A program made the translations under genes and the position numbers. Below are positions 34,221-42,735 of a DNA stretch of 64,000 nucleotides, one piece after another; the stretch's first letter is position 1, and each line of letters begins with the position of its first letter. A model generated the notes under the pieces. The model was not told where the DNA came from. It saw only the letters and a program-made list of their open reading frames with translations, and did not search any database. The DNA is from an uncultured Bacteroidales bacterium. GTDB lineage: Bacteria > Bacteroidota > Bacteroidia > Bacteroidales > Bacteroidaceae. Where the stretch lies: assembly GCA_902768125.1 (NCBI GenBank), contig CACXKA010000004.1, positions 62,001-126,000 on the forward strand. The letters are read 5' to 3'.

Positions 34221-37200
34221 ATGAAAAAATCACTCATCGCTTTGTTTCTCACTCTGGTGGGATTCAGCAATGTAATGGCTCAGTCCAAATTTAATGTTTC
34301 GGGAACCATCCTCGAAGACGAAACAAACGAAGTTGTTATTTCAGCCACAGTACGTATCCTTAACTTGCCCGACAGCAGCATGGTAGCTGGTGCCGCAACA
34401 GGATTTGATGGTAGTTTCAACATCAAGAACGTGAAGGCTGGTAAGTATGCACTGAAAATCACTTATGTGGGTTTTCAGACAAAAGTGCTTCCATTGGATT
34501 TGACCAACAAGAAGGACAAGAATGTCAGTGTTGGTTATCTGCACATCGTGCCCGACTCCAAGTTGATGAAGGACGTGACGGTGACAGCCAATGTTGCCAA
34601 AGTGCAGGTGAGCGGCGACTCACTCGTATTTAACGCTGACGCCTACCGTGTGCCAGAAGGTTCCGTATTGGAAGACCTTGTGAAGAAACTGCCTGGTGCA
34701 CAGGTGGATGAAAACGGTGGCGTGACCATCAACGGTAAGAAAGTTTCCAAGATTCTCGTAGACGGTAAGGAATTCTTCTTCGATGATGCCAGCATGGCGA
34801 TGAAGAACATCCCAACCAACATGATCGATAAGCTGAAGGCATACGACCGCAAGAGTGATTTCGCTCGTGTGACGGGTATTGACGATGGTGAAGACGAAAC
34901 CGTGCTCGACCTGACTGTGAAGAAGGGTATGAACAATGGTTGGTTCGGTAACATCGACCTGGCTTACGGTACAAAAGACCGTTGGGCTGAGAGATTCACG
35001 ATTAACCGCTTTGTCGACCATAACCAATACACCCTGACTGGTGGTGCCAACAACACTGGCGGTATGGGCTTCGGTGGTGGCGGTGGCCGTTTCGCCAACA
35101 TGGGTGGCGGTGGCGGCGGTGGTCTTCGCAACCAGAAGAACATCGGTCTCAACTTTGCCACAGAGGCTAAGAACATCGAATTAGGTGGTAGCGCACGTTA
35201 TAACTATAATGGTAATGACACCAGAAACTGGTCATCCACTCAGAGCTTCGTAACCTCACAGGGTGCATTCAGCAACAGTGCCAGCCAGAACAGAAGCAGT
35301 GCGAACAACTGGAACGCTCAGTTCCGTATGGAATGGACTCCAGACTCCTTGACGAACATTATTTTCCGTCCATCAGGAACGTTCTCAAAGAACAAGGGTT
35401 ACAGCGACAGCGAGTCTGCAAGCTTTAGCGATGACCCCAACAAGTTGACCAATGATCCATTGACCGATGCTATCAATAAATCTGTAGATGTGGAGGGTCT
35501 GATGGACATCATTGTCAACACCAACGTGAACCGTTCACAGACTTACACCGAGAACAAGCGTTTGCAAGGTGAATTGCAAGCTAACCGTCGTTTGAACGAT
35601 TACGGACGTAACCTCACCCTTCGTGCTACAGGTAACTTCGGTAGTTCAAAGAGCAAGCAACTCTCAGCTGCAAACATCGAGTATCTACAGGCTAACAAAG
35701 ACGCTGACATCAACAACCGTTATTACACTACTCCTGGCAAGAACAGGTCTTTTGGTGCCCAGTTATCTTACTCAGAGCCTATTGGCAACAGAGCTTATCT
35801 GCAATTCTCTTACAGATACGATTACAGCTACAACAAGTCCGACCGTAAAGCGTTTGCATTGGATCCCGTAGCATACGCTGATTTGGCAAGTTCGTTGAAC
35901 AAATACCGTTACAACATCGATGGTGCTATTGACTACTTGCTCAACACTCAGAATTACAAGCTGTATGGAGAAGATGAGAACGAGGATGCCAGAAAGAACA
36001 CCCAGTTCTCTGAGTACAAGAACTACAACCAAACCATCAGCCTCAGCTTCCGCAAGATTTCTGATTACTTCAACTTCAGTGCTGGTATCGATCTCTTGCC
36101 ACAAAGAAGTACCCTCGACTATAAATATAGAGGAAAGAAATACGATACTATCACTCGTAACGTGTTCTCTTTTGCTCCAAACATTGACTTCCGCTATAAC
36201 TTCACACAGCAGACTAACCTGCGTGTAAACTATCGCGCTCGTACTCAACAGCCAAGCATGACCAATTTGCTTGCCATTGAGGATGACTCTAACCCATTGA
36301 ACAAAACAACAGGTAATCCTGATTTGAAGCCTTCTATCACTCACAACATCAACCTCAACTTCAACACCTTCACGATGGCTCACCAGCAGAGTATCTTTGG
36401 TTGGGGTGGTATCAACTTCACACGAAATAGTGTTAGCAATAGAACCTTCTATGATGAATCTACTGGTGTAAGAGAAACTAAACCATTTAACATCAACGGT
36501 AACTGGAGTGGAAATATCGGTGGTGGTTACAATACTGCACTCGACAGAAATGCTTACTTTACGATGAACACGTTCACAAGCTTCAACTACAACCACCAAG
36601 TTAGTTTCGTCACACAACAACAAATGAGTCTTGATTCTAAGGATACTGGTACTAAGGCTAACACCAACACCATTGGTGTGAACCAGAACCTTGGTTTCGA
36701 CTTCCGCAAGGATTGGTTCGAGATGGGTATCAACGGTAGTTTGAACTACAACAACTCTCGCAACTCTGTCTTGACAACGGGTAATCAGGAGACTTGGACT
36801 TTCAGCTACGGTGCTGACATGAACCTCATCTTCAACAATGGTTTGACCTTCTCCACAGACATTAGCCAGAGCAGCCGTCGCGGTTTCTCCTCTGCAAACA
36901 TGAACACCAACGAATTGCTTTGGAACGCTCAGGCAGGTATGTCTTTCCTCAAGGGTAACGCACTGACCATCACACTCCAGTGGAACGATATCCTGAAGAA
37001 GCAGAGCAACATCAGCCGTCAGATCTCAGCTTACCAGCAAAGTGACTCTCGCTACAACGCTATCTACTCATACGGTATGATTCACGTCATCTACAAGCTC
37101 AACATCTTCGGCGGCGGCGGTTCTCGTGGCGGCGGCATGGGCGGCTTCGGCGGCGGTATGGGTGGCTTCGGCGGCGGCTTCGGCGGCGGTGGCGGCTTCG

Positions 37201-37229
37201 GCGGCGGCGGTTTCGGTGGCATGAGATAA
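34221..37229 (+). CDS. Large TonB-receptor-like outer-membrane protein with Gly-rich C-terminal tail
   Basis: 1002 residues. Signal peptide (ending NVMAQ), a carboxypeptidase-regulatory-like beta domain (residues ~25-110), a plug-like domain (VKKLPGAQVDENGGVTINGKKVSKILVDGKEFF) and a long outer-membrane beta-barrel of the OMP_b-brl_3 type. There is a Gly-rich loop after the plug (GGGGGRFANMGGGGGGG). After the last strand (MIHVIYKLNIF) comes a ~40-residue tail of GGFGG repeats, coded by a GGCGGCTTC tandem repeat. It resembles SusC but has no SusD partner beside it. It is paralogous to the gene at 42736-45897. Substrate unknown. Confidence 0.8.
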   Translation: MKKSLIALFLTLVGFSNVMAQSKFNVSGTILEDETNEVVISATVRILNLPDSSMVAGAATGFDGSFNIKNVKAGKYALKITYVGFQTKVLPLDLTNKKDKNVSVGYLHIVPDSKLMKDVTVTANVAKVQVSGDSLVFNADAYRVPEGSVLEDLVKKLPGAQVDENGGVTINGKKVSKILVDGKEFFFDDASMAMKNIPTNMIDKLKAYDRKSDFARVTGIDDGEDETVLDLTVKKGMNNGWFGNIDLAYGTKDRWAERFTINRFVDHNQYTLTGGANNTGGMGFGGGGGRFANMGGGGGGGLRNQKNIGLNFATEAKNIELGGSARYNYNGNDTRNWSSTQSFVTSQGAFSNSASQNRSSANNWNAQFRMEWTPDSLTNIIFRPSGTFSKNKGYSDSESASFSDDPNKLTNDPLTDAINKSVDVEGLMDIIVNTNVNRSQTYTENKRLQGELQANRRLNDYGRNLTLRATGNFGSSKSKQLSAANIEYLQANKDADINNRYYTTPGKNRSFGAQLSYSEPIGNRAYLQFSYRYDYSYNKSDRKAFALDPVAYADLASSLNKYRYNIDGAIDYLLNTQNYKLYGEDENEDARKNTQFSEYKNYNQTISLSFRKISDYFNFSAGIDLLPQRSTLDYKYRGKKYDTITRNVFSFAPNIDFRYNFTQQTNLRVNYRARTQQPSMTNLLAIEDDSNPLNKTTGNPDLKPSITHNINLNFNTFTMAHQQSIFGWGGINFTRNSVSNRTFYDESTGVRETKPFNINGNWSGNIGGGYNTALDRNAYFTMNTFTSFNYNHQVSFVTQQQMSLDSKDTGTKANTNTIGVNQNLGFDFRKDWFEMGINGSLNYNNSRNSVLTTGNQETWTFSYGADMNLIFNNGLTFSTDISQSSRRGFSSANMNTNELLWNAQAGMSFLKGNALTITLQWNDILKKQSNISRQISAYQQSDSRYNAIYSYGMIHVIYKLNIFGGGGSRGGGMGGFGGGMGGFGGGFGGGGGFGGGGFGGMR

Positions 37230-37302
37230 TGCCCTCCCCCATCCTAACCAAGTATACTAAACTTCATTATATATACTTTCTGTTCTCAAATAATGAACAC
37301 GA

Positions 37303-37336
37303 AAAAGGCTCAACCAAACGGTTGAGCCTTTTGTTT
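37303..37336. terminator. Bidirectional terminator
   Basis: AAAAGGCTCAACC and GGTTGAGCCTTTT form a 13-bp perfect stem with loop AAAC, with A and T runs outside. It serves the outer-membrane protein gene and the convergent rsmD. Confidence 0.9.
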
Positions 37337-37346
37337 TGAATCTTCG

Positions 37347-37877
37347 TTATTGGAAGAACGAGAAGTTCACGCTTCCATAGTTGCGATGTGCAACAAAACG
37401 AGGATGTGTCGAGAAATCATTACTGCTTCCATGCTCCAGAATCAACACGCCCCCTTCTGCCAACAGCGGCAGAGCTGCATCGGGAATGTCAGCCAGATTC
37501 TCCAATGCATAAGGAGGATCTGCAAAGATAATGTCGTAGCGTTCCTTGCACGTACGTACATATTTAAATACGTCTCCCTTCAGCGGCAACCATTCATTCA
37601 CCTGCAGTTCCTTCTGCACGCGCAACAAGAACTGCCAATGTTTGAAATCCTTTTCCACCGACACCACCTTTCTGCATCCACGCGAGGCTAACTCCAAACC
37701 AATGGAGCCTGTGCCTGCAAAGAGATCAAGGGCAGTTGGTTCCTCATCGAAATCAACATACACGTTCTCCAAGATATTGAAGAGTCCCTCTTTGGCAAAG
37801 TCGGTCGTAGGACGTGCCTTAAAGCCCGTCGGAGTGGGAACATGACGTCCCTTATATTTTCCTCGGATGATTCTCAC
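37347..37877 (-). CDS. rsmD: 16S rRNA (guanine966-N2)-methyltransferase RsmD
   Basis: 176 residues. N-terminal MRIIRGKYKGR and RPTTDFAKEGLFNIL are the family start. The SAM site is LDLFAGTGSIGLELASRG, and the catalytic motif is FADPPYAL. It methylates G966 of 16S rRNA during 30S assembly. Downstream of the DUF3822 gene, a common pairing in Bacteroidales. Confidence 0.94.
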   Translation of the reverse strand: MRIIRGKYKGRHVPTPTGFKARPTTDFAKEGLFNILENVYVDFDEEPTALDLFAGTGSIGLELASRGCRKVVSVEKDFKHWQFLLRVQKELQVNEWLPLKGDVFKYVRTCKERYDIIFADPPYALENLADIPDAALPLLAEGGVLILEHGSSNDFSTHPRFVAHRNYGSVNFSFFQ

Positions 37878-37922
37878 CTTAATAAACTATTGGATATGAA
37901 AATCGCTCAGCGCATGGGCTGG

Positions 37923-38738
37923 TTAGAAGCCACAAATGAGCAAGGTCTGTAAGTCGTAAGGGATGAGGTTGTTGCCCATTGTCAGACGGTCTTTGAAATC
38001 TTCACTCCGATCAATCACAGATACGTGTTGCAAGAAATACTTGATTTTCTCCGATAATTCCACAGCACGTTTCTCCGTATCGCCCACTATACACAGCACG
38101 TCTTCCACTTGGTCGAAGCCCAGTTCCTTCCACACATTGAGGGTGTAGTACTGCATATCTGCCACACTGGTGCAGTCGAAAGTGTTGACAAAAAGCATCC
38201 GTCCCTGCTCAAAAGCATAGATCGTGATTTCCTTCTCATGCAGGTACACAAACATCTTCTTACCAGGTCCGAACAGACTCTTCTCGCTGAAGAATTCTAT
38301 GAGCGTACTGGCAGAAGCATAGAATCGGGCACGAGGGAAGTCATCGAGCAACAACTGGTAGATGCTGCGTTCCAAGCCAAACACAATAGCGATGCCCGAA
38401 CGACGCAACACATTGTAACTGACGTGTTGGGGCTTATCCTTCGGGAAGGTAAACTGATACACCGCATGAATATCGTCCTTATCAAAGGCGGCGACAGGAA
38501 CGGTCGTGAAATGAGGCGTGGTGATCAGCACATTCACTCGCTGATACTCCTGTTTCAGCATCGGCTCATTCATCAACGCTTCCTTCAGATTTGCCGCCAA
38601 CGAGATGGTGTGGTTCACATCCCACACCTTATACTCGAAGGGTTCTTCCTGACCTGGTGCATAGGTACAAAAAGAAAGTCCATTCGAGCAGACCCGAATG
38701 GACAAACTTTTATTAGTTATCTGATGTTCTGCCATCAA
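37923..38738 (-). CDS. DUF3822 family protein
   Basis: 271 residues, no signal peptide. Motifs include LSIRVCSNGLSFCTY and an actin-like-ATPase fold pattern: VNVLITTPHFTTVPVAAF and LCIVGDTEKR. DUF3822 is a Bacteroidetes family almost always next to rsmD. Its fold resembles type-IV pilus ATPase-like PilM proteins, but the function is unknown. Start could be Met2 (38735). The upstream spacer 38739-38771 is made of AACTGTCAA words. Confidence 0.8.
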   Translation of the reverse strand: MMAEHQITNKSLSIRVCSNGLSFCTYAPGQEEPFEYKVWDVNHTISLAANLKEALMNEPMLKQEYQRVNVLITTPHFTTVPVAAFDKDDIHAVYQFTFPKDKPQHVSYNVLRRSGIAIVFGLERSIYQLLLDDFPRARFYASASTLIEFFSEKSLFGPGKKMFVYLHEKEITIYAFEQGRMLFVNTFDCTSVADMQYYTLNVWKELGFDQVEDVLCIVGDTEKRAVELSEKIKYFLQHVSVIDRSEDFKDRLTMGNNLIPYDLQTLLICGF

Positions 38739-38771
38739 TCATTAACTGTCAATTATCAACTGTCAACTATA

Positions 38772-39521
38772 TTATTCCCAGTTACCAGCCATCTTGTTGT
38801 TGGTGTCCTCAAGGTCACCGATACGGAGTCCGTACCATTCACCATCCGTCTGGTCCTCATTGTCAAGCATCAGCTCAGCACGGTTTCTGTGACGCTTCTT
38901 CAGGTCAGCCTTCACGCTCTTGACTTTCTTCTCGTTCATGCCGTCCATGTAGTCGTCCAAACGAGCACGGAACTCAACGAGCATATCAAACTCGTTTGAC
39001 TTCATATTGAACTGAGCCTTCTTGCGCAACTCGATGATACCCTGATAAACTGTGTCGTACACAGATGGATCGAAAGTAGAGTGAACCACGAAATAAGTAC
39101 CGTCAGCTGGACGACCAATTGGCACATACTTCATTGAGTCAGGATTAGCAATACCCAACTTCTCTGCAGCAGTCATCCAAACAGTGTCACGCTTGATGAG
39201 ACCCTTTGCCACAGCTTCCTTTTCAGTCATACCTGCTTCCAGCTGGTCGTCGGTCAACTCACCTTCCTTGATGATCTTGTCAACAGTCTTACCGTTCTTC
39301 ACAAAGTCAATCAAAGAGTCGATGGTGCCACAATACTCACCAAAAGTCATCTTGTACTGCTCCTCTGCGTTACGGATGTCCATCAGACGAGCAATAACGA
39401 TTTTCTCACGAGCTGCCTTCTCTTCATCAAAGGCAATGTCGCTGTAGATGCTGTAGAAGCATGCTGCGACCAGACCTAATGCACATACGACAAGAAGTCC
39501 ATTAATTACACTTTTTTTCAT
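38772..39521 (-). CDS. Single-pass membrane protein with coiled coil, unknown
   Basis: 249 residues from the ATG at 39519-39521. A membrane segment (VINGLLVVCALGLVAACFYSIYSDIAF) is followed by a charged helix (EEKAAREKIVIARLMDIRNAEEQYKMTFGEY) and a soluble domain with PDSMKYVPIGRPADGTYFVV. The first part looks like a pilin-like helix plus small domain, but no prepilin cleavage site is evident. It is conserved in layout near rsmD/DUF3822. Function not recognised. Confidence 0.72.
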   Translation of the reverse strand: MKKSVINGLLVVCALGLVAACFYSIYSDIAFDEEKAAREKIVIARLMDIRNAEEQYKMTFGEYCGTIDSLIDFVKNGKTVDKIIKEGELTDDQLEAGMTEKEAVAKGLIKRDTVWMTAAEKLGIANPDSMKYVPIGRPADGTYFVVHSTFDPSVYDTVYQGIIELRKKAQFNMKSNEFDMLVEFRARLDDYMDGMNEKKVKSVKADLKKRHRNRAELMLDNEDQTDGEWYGLRIGDLEDTNNKMAGNWE

Positions 39522-39686
39522 GATATGGTTGTTAATTTTTTGTTGTTTACACACTTTTTTGCTGTCCTAAAAGCAAGTTTTTCGCCTCACTTATAGTCCA
39601 GCTCATGAATAATCACTATATTCGTTGCAAAAATAGTGCAAAATTTTCAATTGCACCCACTACTTTCAGATTTTTTTTCAAAAAAG

Positions 39687-41198
39687 ATGATAAAAGACTA
39701 CTTTAAAGACCTCATTTTGCATCATTTCGGGCATAAACCGACTCAAGACCAGGAAAAAGTCATTGACTCGCTTTGTCAGTTTATCCTTACGCCCGATGCC
39801 GATTCGGTGTTCATCCTACGAGGTTTTGCTGGTACAGGAAAGACCTCGCTGGTCAGCGCCCTCGTCAAGACGATGGAACAACTGGAACGCGAATGTGTGC
39901 TCATGGCTCCCACAGGACGTGCCGCCAAAGTCTTTTCTCTCTATGCCGACCACCCTTCATTCACCATCCATAAGCGTATCTATCGTCAGAAGTCCATCGA
40001 CAAGGATTCCATCTTCACCCTCAACTACAATATGAGGCAGAACCTCCTTTTCATTTGCGACGAAGCATCCATGATCGCTAACGACGAATACCTCTCAGGC
40101 AGTCTCTATGGAACAGGACGTCTTTTAGATGATTTGGTTCACTTTGTCTATGGTGGCAAAGGGTGTCGGCTCATTCTGATGGGAGACACCGCCCAATTAC
40201 CTCCTGTCGGCGATGATGAAAGTCCTGCCCTATCTGACGAATACATGAGTGGTTATGGGCTTCGAGTCGTTAGCCACACCCTCACTGAGGTGGTGCGACA
40301 AGCCGAAGAATCAGGCATCCTCTGGAACGCCACCCATCTGAGGCAAGTTCTCAACAGCCAACTTTCAACGGTCAACAATCAACTTCCCCAAATACGATTC
40401 AAGGGTTTTCCCGACGTAAAGAACATATCAGGCAATGAACTGATAGAAGTCCTCGAAGAGTGCTACTATCGTGACGGAGAGGACGACACCATTGTCGTGA
40501 CTCGCAGCAACAAGCGTGCCAACATCTACAACAATGGCATTCGTGCCCAAATCCTCTGGCGAGAAGAAGCCCTCGAAAGTAGCGATATGCTCATGGTTGT
40601 CAAGAACAATTATTATTGGACAGAAAAACTGGCACTTGAACTGCTGGCGAATGCGAAAGCAGAGGGCAAGACACCTGAAGAAGCCGAGTCTGTTCCTTTC
40701 GATTTTATTGCCAATGGTGACACAGCCATCATACGACGAGTACGCAACGAGCGCAACTTCTATGGTTTCACTTTTGCGGACACCACTTTGGAGTTCCCCG
40801 ATTACGATGGCTTCACGCTCGAAACCACCGTCTTGCTCGACACACTCCAGTCCGAAGCCCCTGCCCTCACGAAAGAGCAGCAAGACAACCTCTACAACCG
40901 CATCATGGAGGATTATGAGGGAGACCCTACTCTACGCTCCAAACAAGACAAACTCAAAGCCTTGCGCCAAGATCCTTACTATAATGCCCTTCAAATCAAG
41001 TACGCCTATGCCATCACCTGCCACAAAGCGCAAGGTGGACAATGGACCAACGTATTTATCGACCAAGGGTATATGACGGAAGAAATGCTCTCCCCCGATT
41101 ATTTCCGTTGGCTCTACACCGCCATCACACGCGCCACCACACGGGTCTTTTTCGTGAACTGGCCCAAAGAGCAAATCATGGGAAAGTTGGAGGAATGA
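39687..41198 (+). CDS. RecD-like ATP-dependent DNA helicase
   Basis: 503 residues from the ATG at 39687 (MIKDYFKDLI). Superfamily-1B helicase: Walker A GFAGTGKTSLVSALVK, motif II FICDEASM, motif III LMGDTAQLPPVGDDESPAL, and C-terminal UvrD_C_2 motif AYAITCHKAQGGQWTNVFID. It is a single-subunit, RecD2-type 5'-3' helicase without the RecD2 N-terminal extension. A short run of TCAAC words near 40355-40390 encodes NSQLSTVNNQL as a possible insert. A role in repair or recombination is inferred. Confidence 0.88.
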   Translation: MIKDYFKDLILHHFGHKPTQDQEKVIDSLCQFILTPDADSVFILRGFAGTGKTSLVSALVKTMEQLERECVLMAPTGRAAKVFSLYADHPSFTIHKRIYRQKSIDKDSIFTLNYNMRQNLLFICDEASMIANDEYLSGSLYGTGRLLDDLVHFVYGGKGCRLILMGDTAQLPPVGDDESPALSDEYMSGYGLRVVSHTLTEVVRQAEESGILWNATHLRQVLNSQLSTVNNQLPQIRFKGFPDVKNISGNELIEVLEECYYRDGEDDTIVVTRSNKRANIYNNGIRAQILWREEALESSDMLMVVKNNYYWTEKLALELLANAKAEGKTPEEAESVPFDFIANGDTAIIRRVRNERNFYGFTFADTTLEFPDYDGFTLETTVLLDTLQSEAPALTKEQQDNLYNRIMEDYEGDPTLRSKQDKLKALRQDPYYNALQIKYAYAITCHKAQGGQWTNVFIDQGYMTEEMLSPDYFRWLYTAITRATTRVFFVNWPKEQIMGKLEE

Positions 41199-41217
41199 AA
41201 AGAAAGTCGTAACTTTG
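41186..41217 (+). promoter_or_regulatory. Promoter of luxS
   Basis: GTTG (41186-41189, one mismatch to TTTG), 20 bp, TAACTTTG (41210-41217). The -33 box lies in the end of the helicase gene. Confidence 0.7.
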
Positions 41218-41246
41218 CACCACAAAAACAATCAATAAAAATCATT

Positions 41247-41741
41247 ATGGAAGTCATACAAAGTTTCACCATCGACCACACCCAGCTGAAGCCAGGCATC
41301 TACGTGTCTCGTGAAGACAAAGGTTTCACCACTTTCGACCTGCGCATCACAGAACCCAATAAAGAGCCTGCCGTTGCTCCTGCTGCCATCCACAGTTTGG
41401 AACACCTGATGGCAACATGGTTCCGCAATTCTGAAGCAAAGGAAGATGTGGTGTATGTGGGTCCTATGGGATGTCTCACAGGAATGTATATCATTATGAC
41501 AGGAACCTACACGGTGGAGGATATGCGTCGTCTGACCATCGAGTGCCTTCAATGGATTCTCTCTCAGACAGAAGTGCCTGCCACGCGTCCTGAAGCCTGT
41601 GGAAACTATCTGCTTCACGACCTTCCTATGTGCAAGTGGGAAAGTGCCCGCTATCTTGATCGTTTGCAGCACGATTTCCACAGCGAGTACACCAAACTTC
41701 AGATTACCCTCGATGATGGGAAAGTCTTTGCCGATGCATAG
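41247..41741 (+). CDS. luxS: S-ribosylhomocysteine lyase LuxS
   Basis: 164 residues. Zinc ligands are in HSLEHLMATWFRN and in EACGNY, with the conserved GPMGCLTGMY. It cleaves S-ribosylhomocysteine to homocysteine and DPD, the precursor of AI-2. It works in the activated methyl cycle and can serve quorum signalling. The matching Pfs nucleosidase is not in the window. A weak hairpin (GTGTG/CACAC, 41748-41761) follows. Confidence 0.96.
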   Translation: MEVIQSFTIDHTQLKPGIYVSREDKGFTTFDLRITEPNKEPAVAPAAIHSLEHLMATWFRNSEAKEDVVYVGPMGCLTGMYIIMTGTYTVEDMRRLTIECLQWILSQTEVPATRPEACGNYLLHDLPMCKWESARYLDRLQHDFHSEYTKLQITLDDGKVFADA

Positions 41742-41777
41742 ACAAAAGTGTGATGACACACAGATTTTGTCGGCTGG

Positions 41778-42731
41778 CTATTGATTCTGTTTCAAGCTAT
41801 ACTTCACAGTCATTTTCATAAATGGTTTTACCTTATCGCGTAAAATCATGTAACTGTGATTATATCCACTTTCGCGCAGACGTCCATAAAACGGCAGTTC
41901 CATCCCCATACCTACATTCAACGCCAATTCTTTTGTGGCCTGCACATCGGCAAACAAGCCCAAACGCTCTGACACTTGGCTGTACATCGCCTTCTTAGGC
42001 AAACCCTCGGTCTTGGGACGGAAATAGAACTTATCTGTCTCCAACTCCAAGCCCAACGAATACTTCACTTTGGGTGATGCTTGATAATAAAGATAGTTGT
42101 ATGCCTCCATACAGTTGATGCTCCAGCGGTCATCAAACTTGTGCGAATAAATAATCATCGGATAGAGCGGCCACGACACAGCTGTGCCCACAAGACAGAT
42201 AGCGCCTACCCCAAGAACCGTTCGTTGATTGCGTGTCAGCATCAAGATACCACCCACAATACCCGAGGCATTCTCATAGCCATATTGCGAAAAGTTGCCA
42301 GTACCCATACCCATCAATGTCAGAGGTTTGCCAAAAGCCAAGAGATTGTAGGTCAATGACAACGTGCCGCCATAGTGATGGTGTGCTGTCGGCATTTCGA
42401 ATCCCAGCTTCTTCGTCTCCCACTCTGTGCGCAATTCACGATTGCTGAAGTTGTAAAATGGTGAGACTGACAAAGCAAACATTTTGTTCGAATACAACTT
42501 CACACTCGATTTCACCTTCACGTTCACTCCACGATGTATGCGTCCTCCAGCCAATCGTTCGCCCTCTTCCGATTTCCAAGTGAAATTCGTGTTGGTGGCA
42601 CCATCCACAGTTGCTGACAGGCTGAACTTTTCCCTTGGGTCACTTAACTGCGCAAACATACTCATGGAACAAAGCGACAGTCCCATGATCCATAGAAACA
42701 CTTTCATCTGCTGTATTTTTTCTGTTATCAT
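41778..42731 (-). CDS. Outer-membrane beta-barrel protein, unknown
   Basis: 317 residues from the ATG at 42729-42731, or 309 from 42707, which begins the signal peptide MKVFLWIMGLSLCSMSMFAQ. The rest alternates short beta-strands typical of a small barrel (SVKLYSNKMFALSVSPFYNFSN; VKYSLGLELETDKFYFRP) and ends PFMKMTVKYSLKQNQ. It is 4 bp downstream of the large TonB-receptor-like gene, so the two are co-transcribed and may work together. No recognised ligand. Confidence 0.72.
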   Translation of the reverse strand: MITEKIQQMKVFLWIMGLSLCSMSMFAQLSDPREKFSLSATVDGATNTNFTWKSEEGERLAGGRIHRGVNVKVKSSVKLYSNKMFALSVSPFYNFSNRELRTEWETKKLGFEMPTAHHHYGGTLSLTYNLLAFGKPLTLMGMGTGNFSQYGYENASGIVGGILMLTRNQRTVLGVGAICLVGTAVSWPLYPMIIYSHKFDDRWSINCMEAYNYLYYQASPKVKYSLGLELETDKFYFRPKTEGLPKKAMYSQVSERLGLFADVQATKELALNVGMGMELPFYGRLRESGYNHSYMILRDKVKPFMKMTVKYSLKQNQ

Positions 42732-42735
42732 AACC

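Noticed and set aside
34221..37229. SusC-type glycan receptor of a polysaccharide utilisation locus
   Set aside because: No SusD gene, glycosidase or sensor lies next to it or to its paralogue, so a carbohydrate role is not supported.
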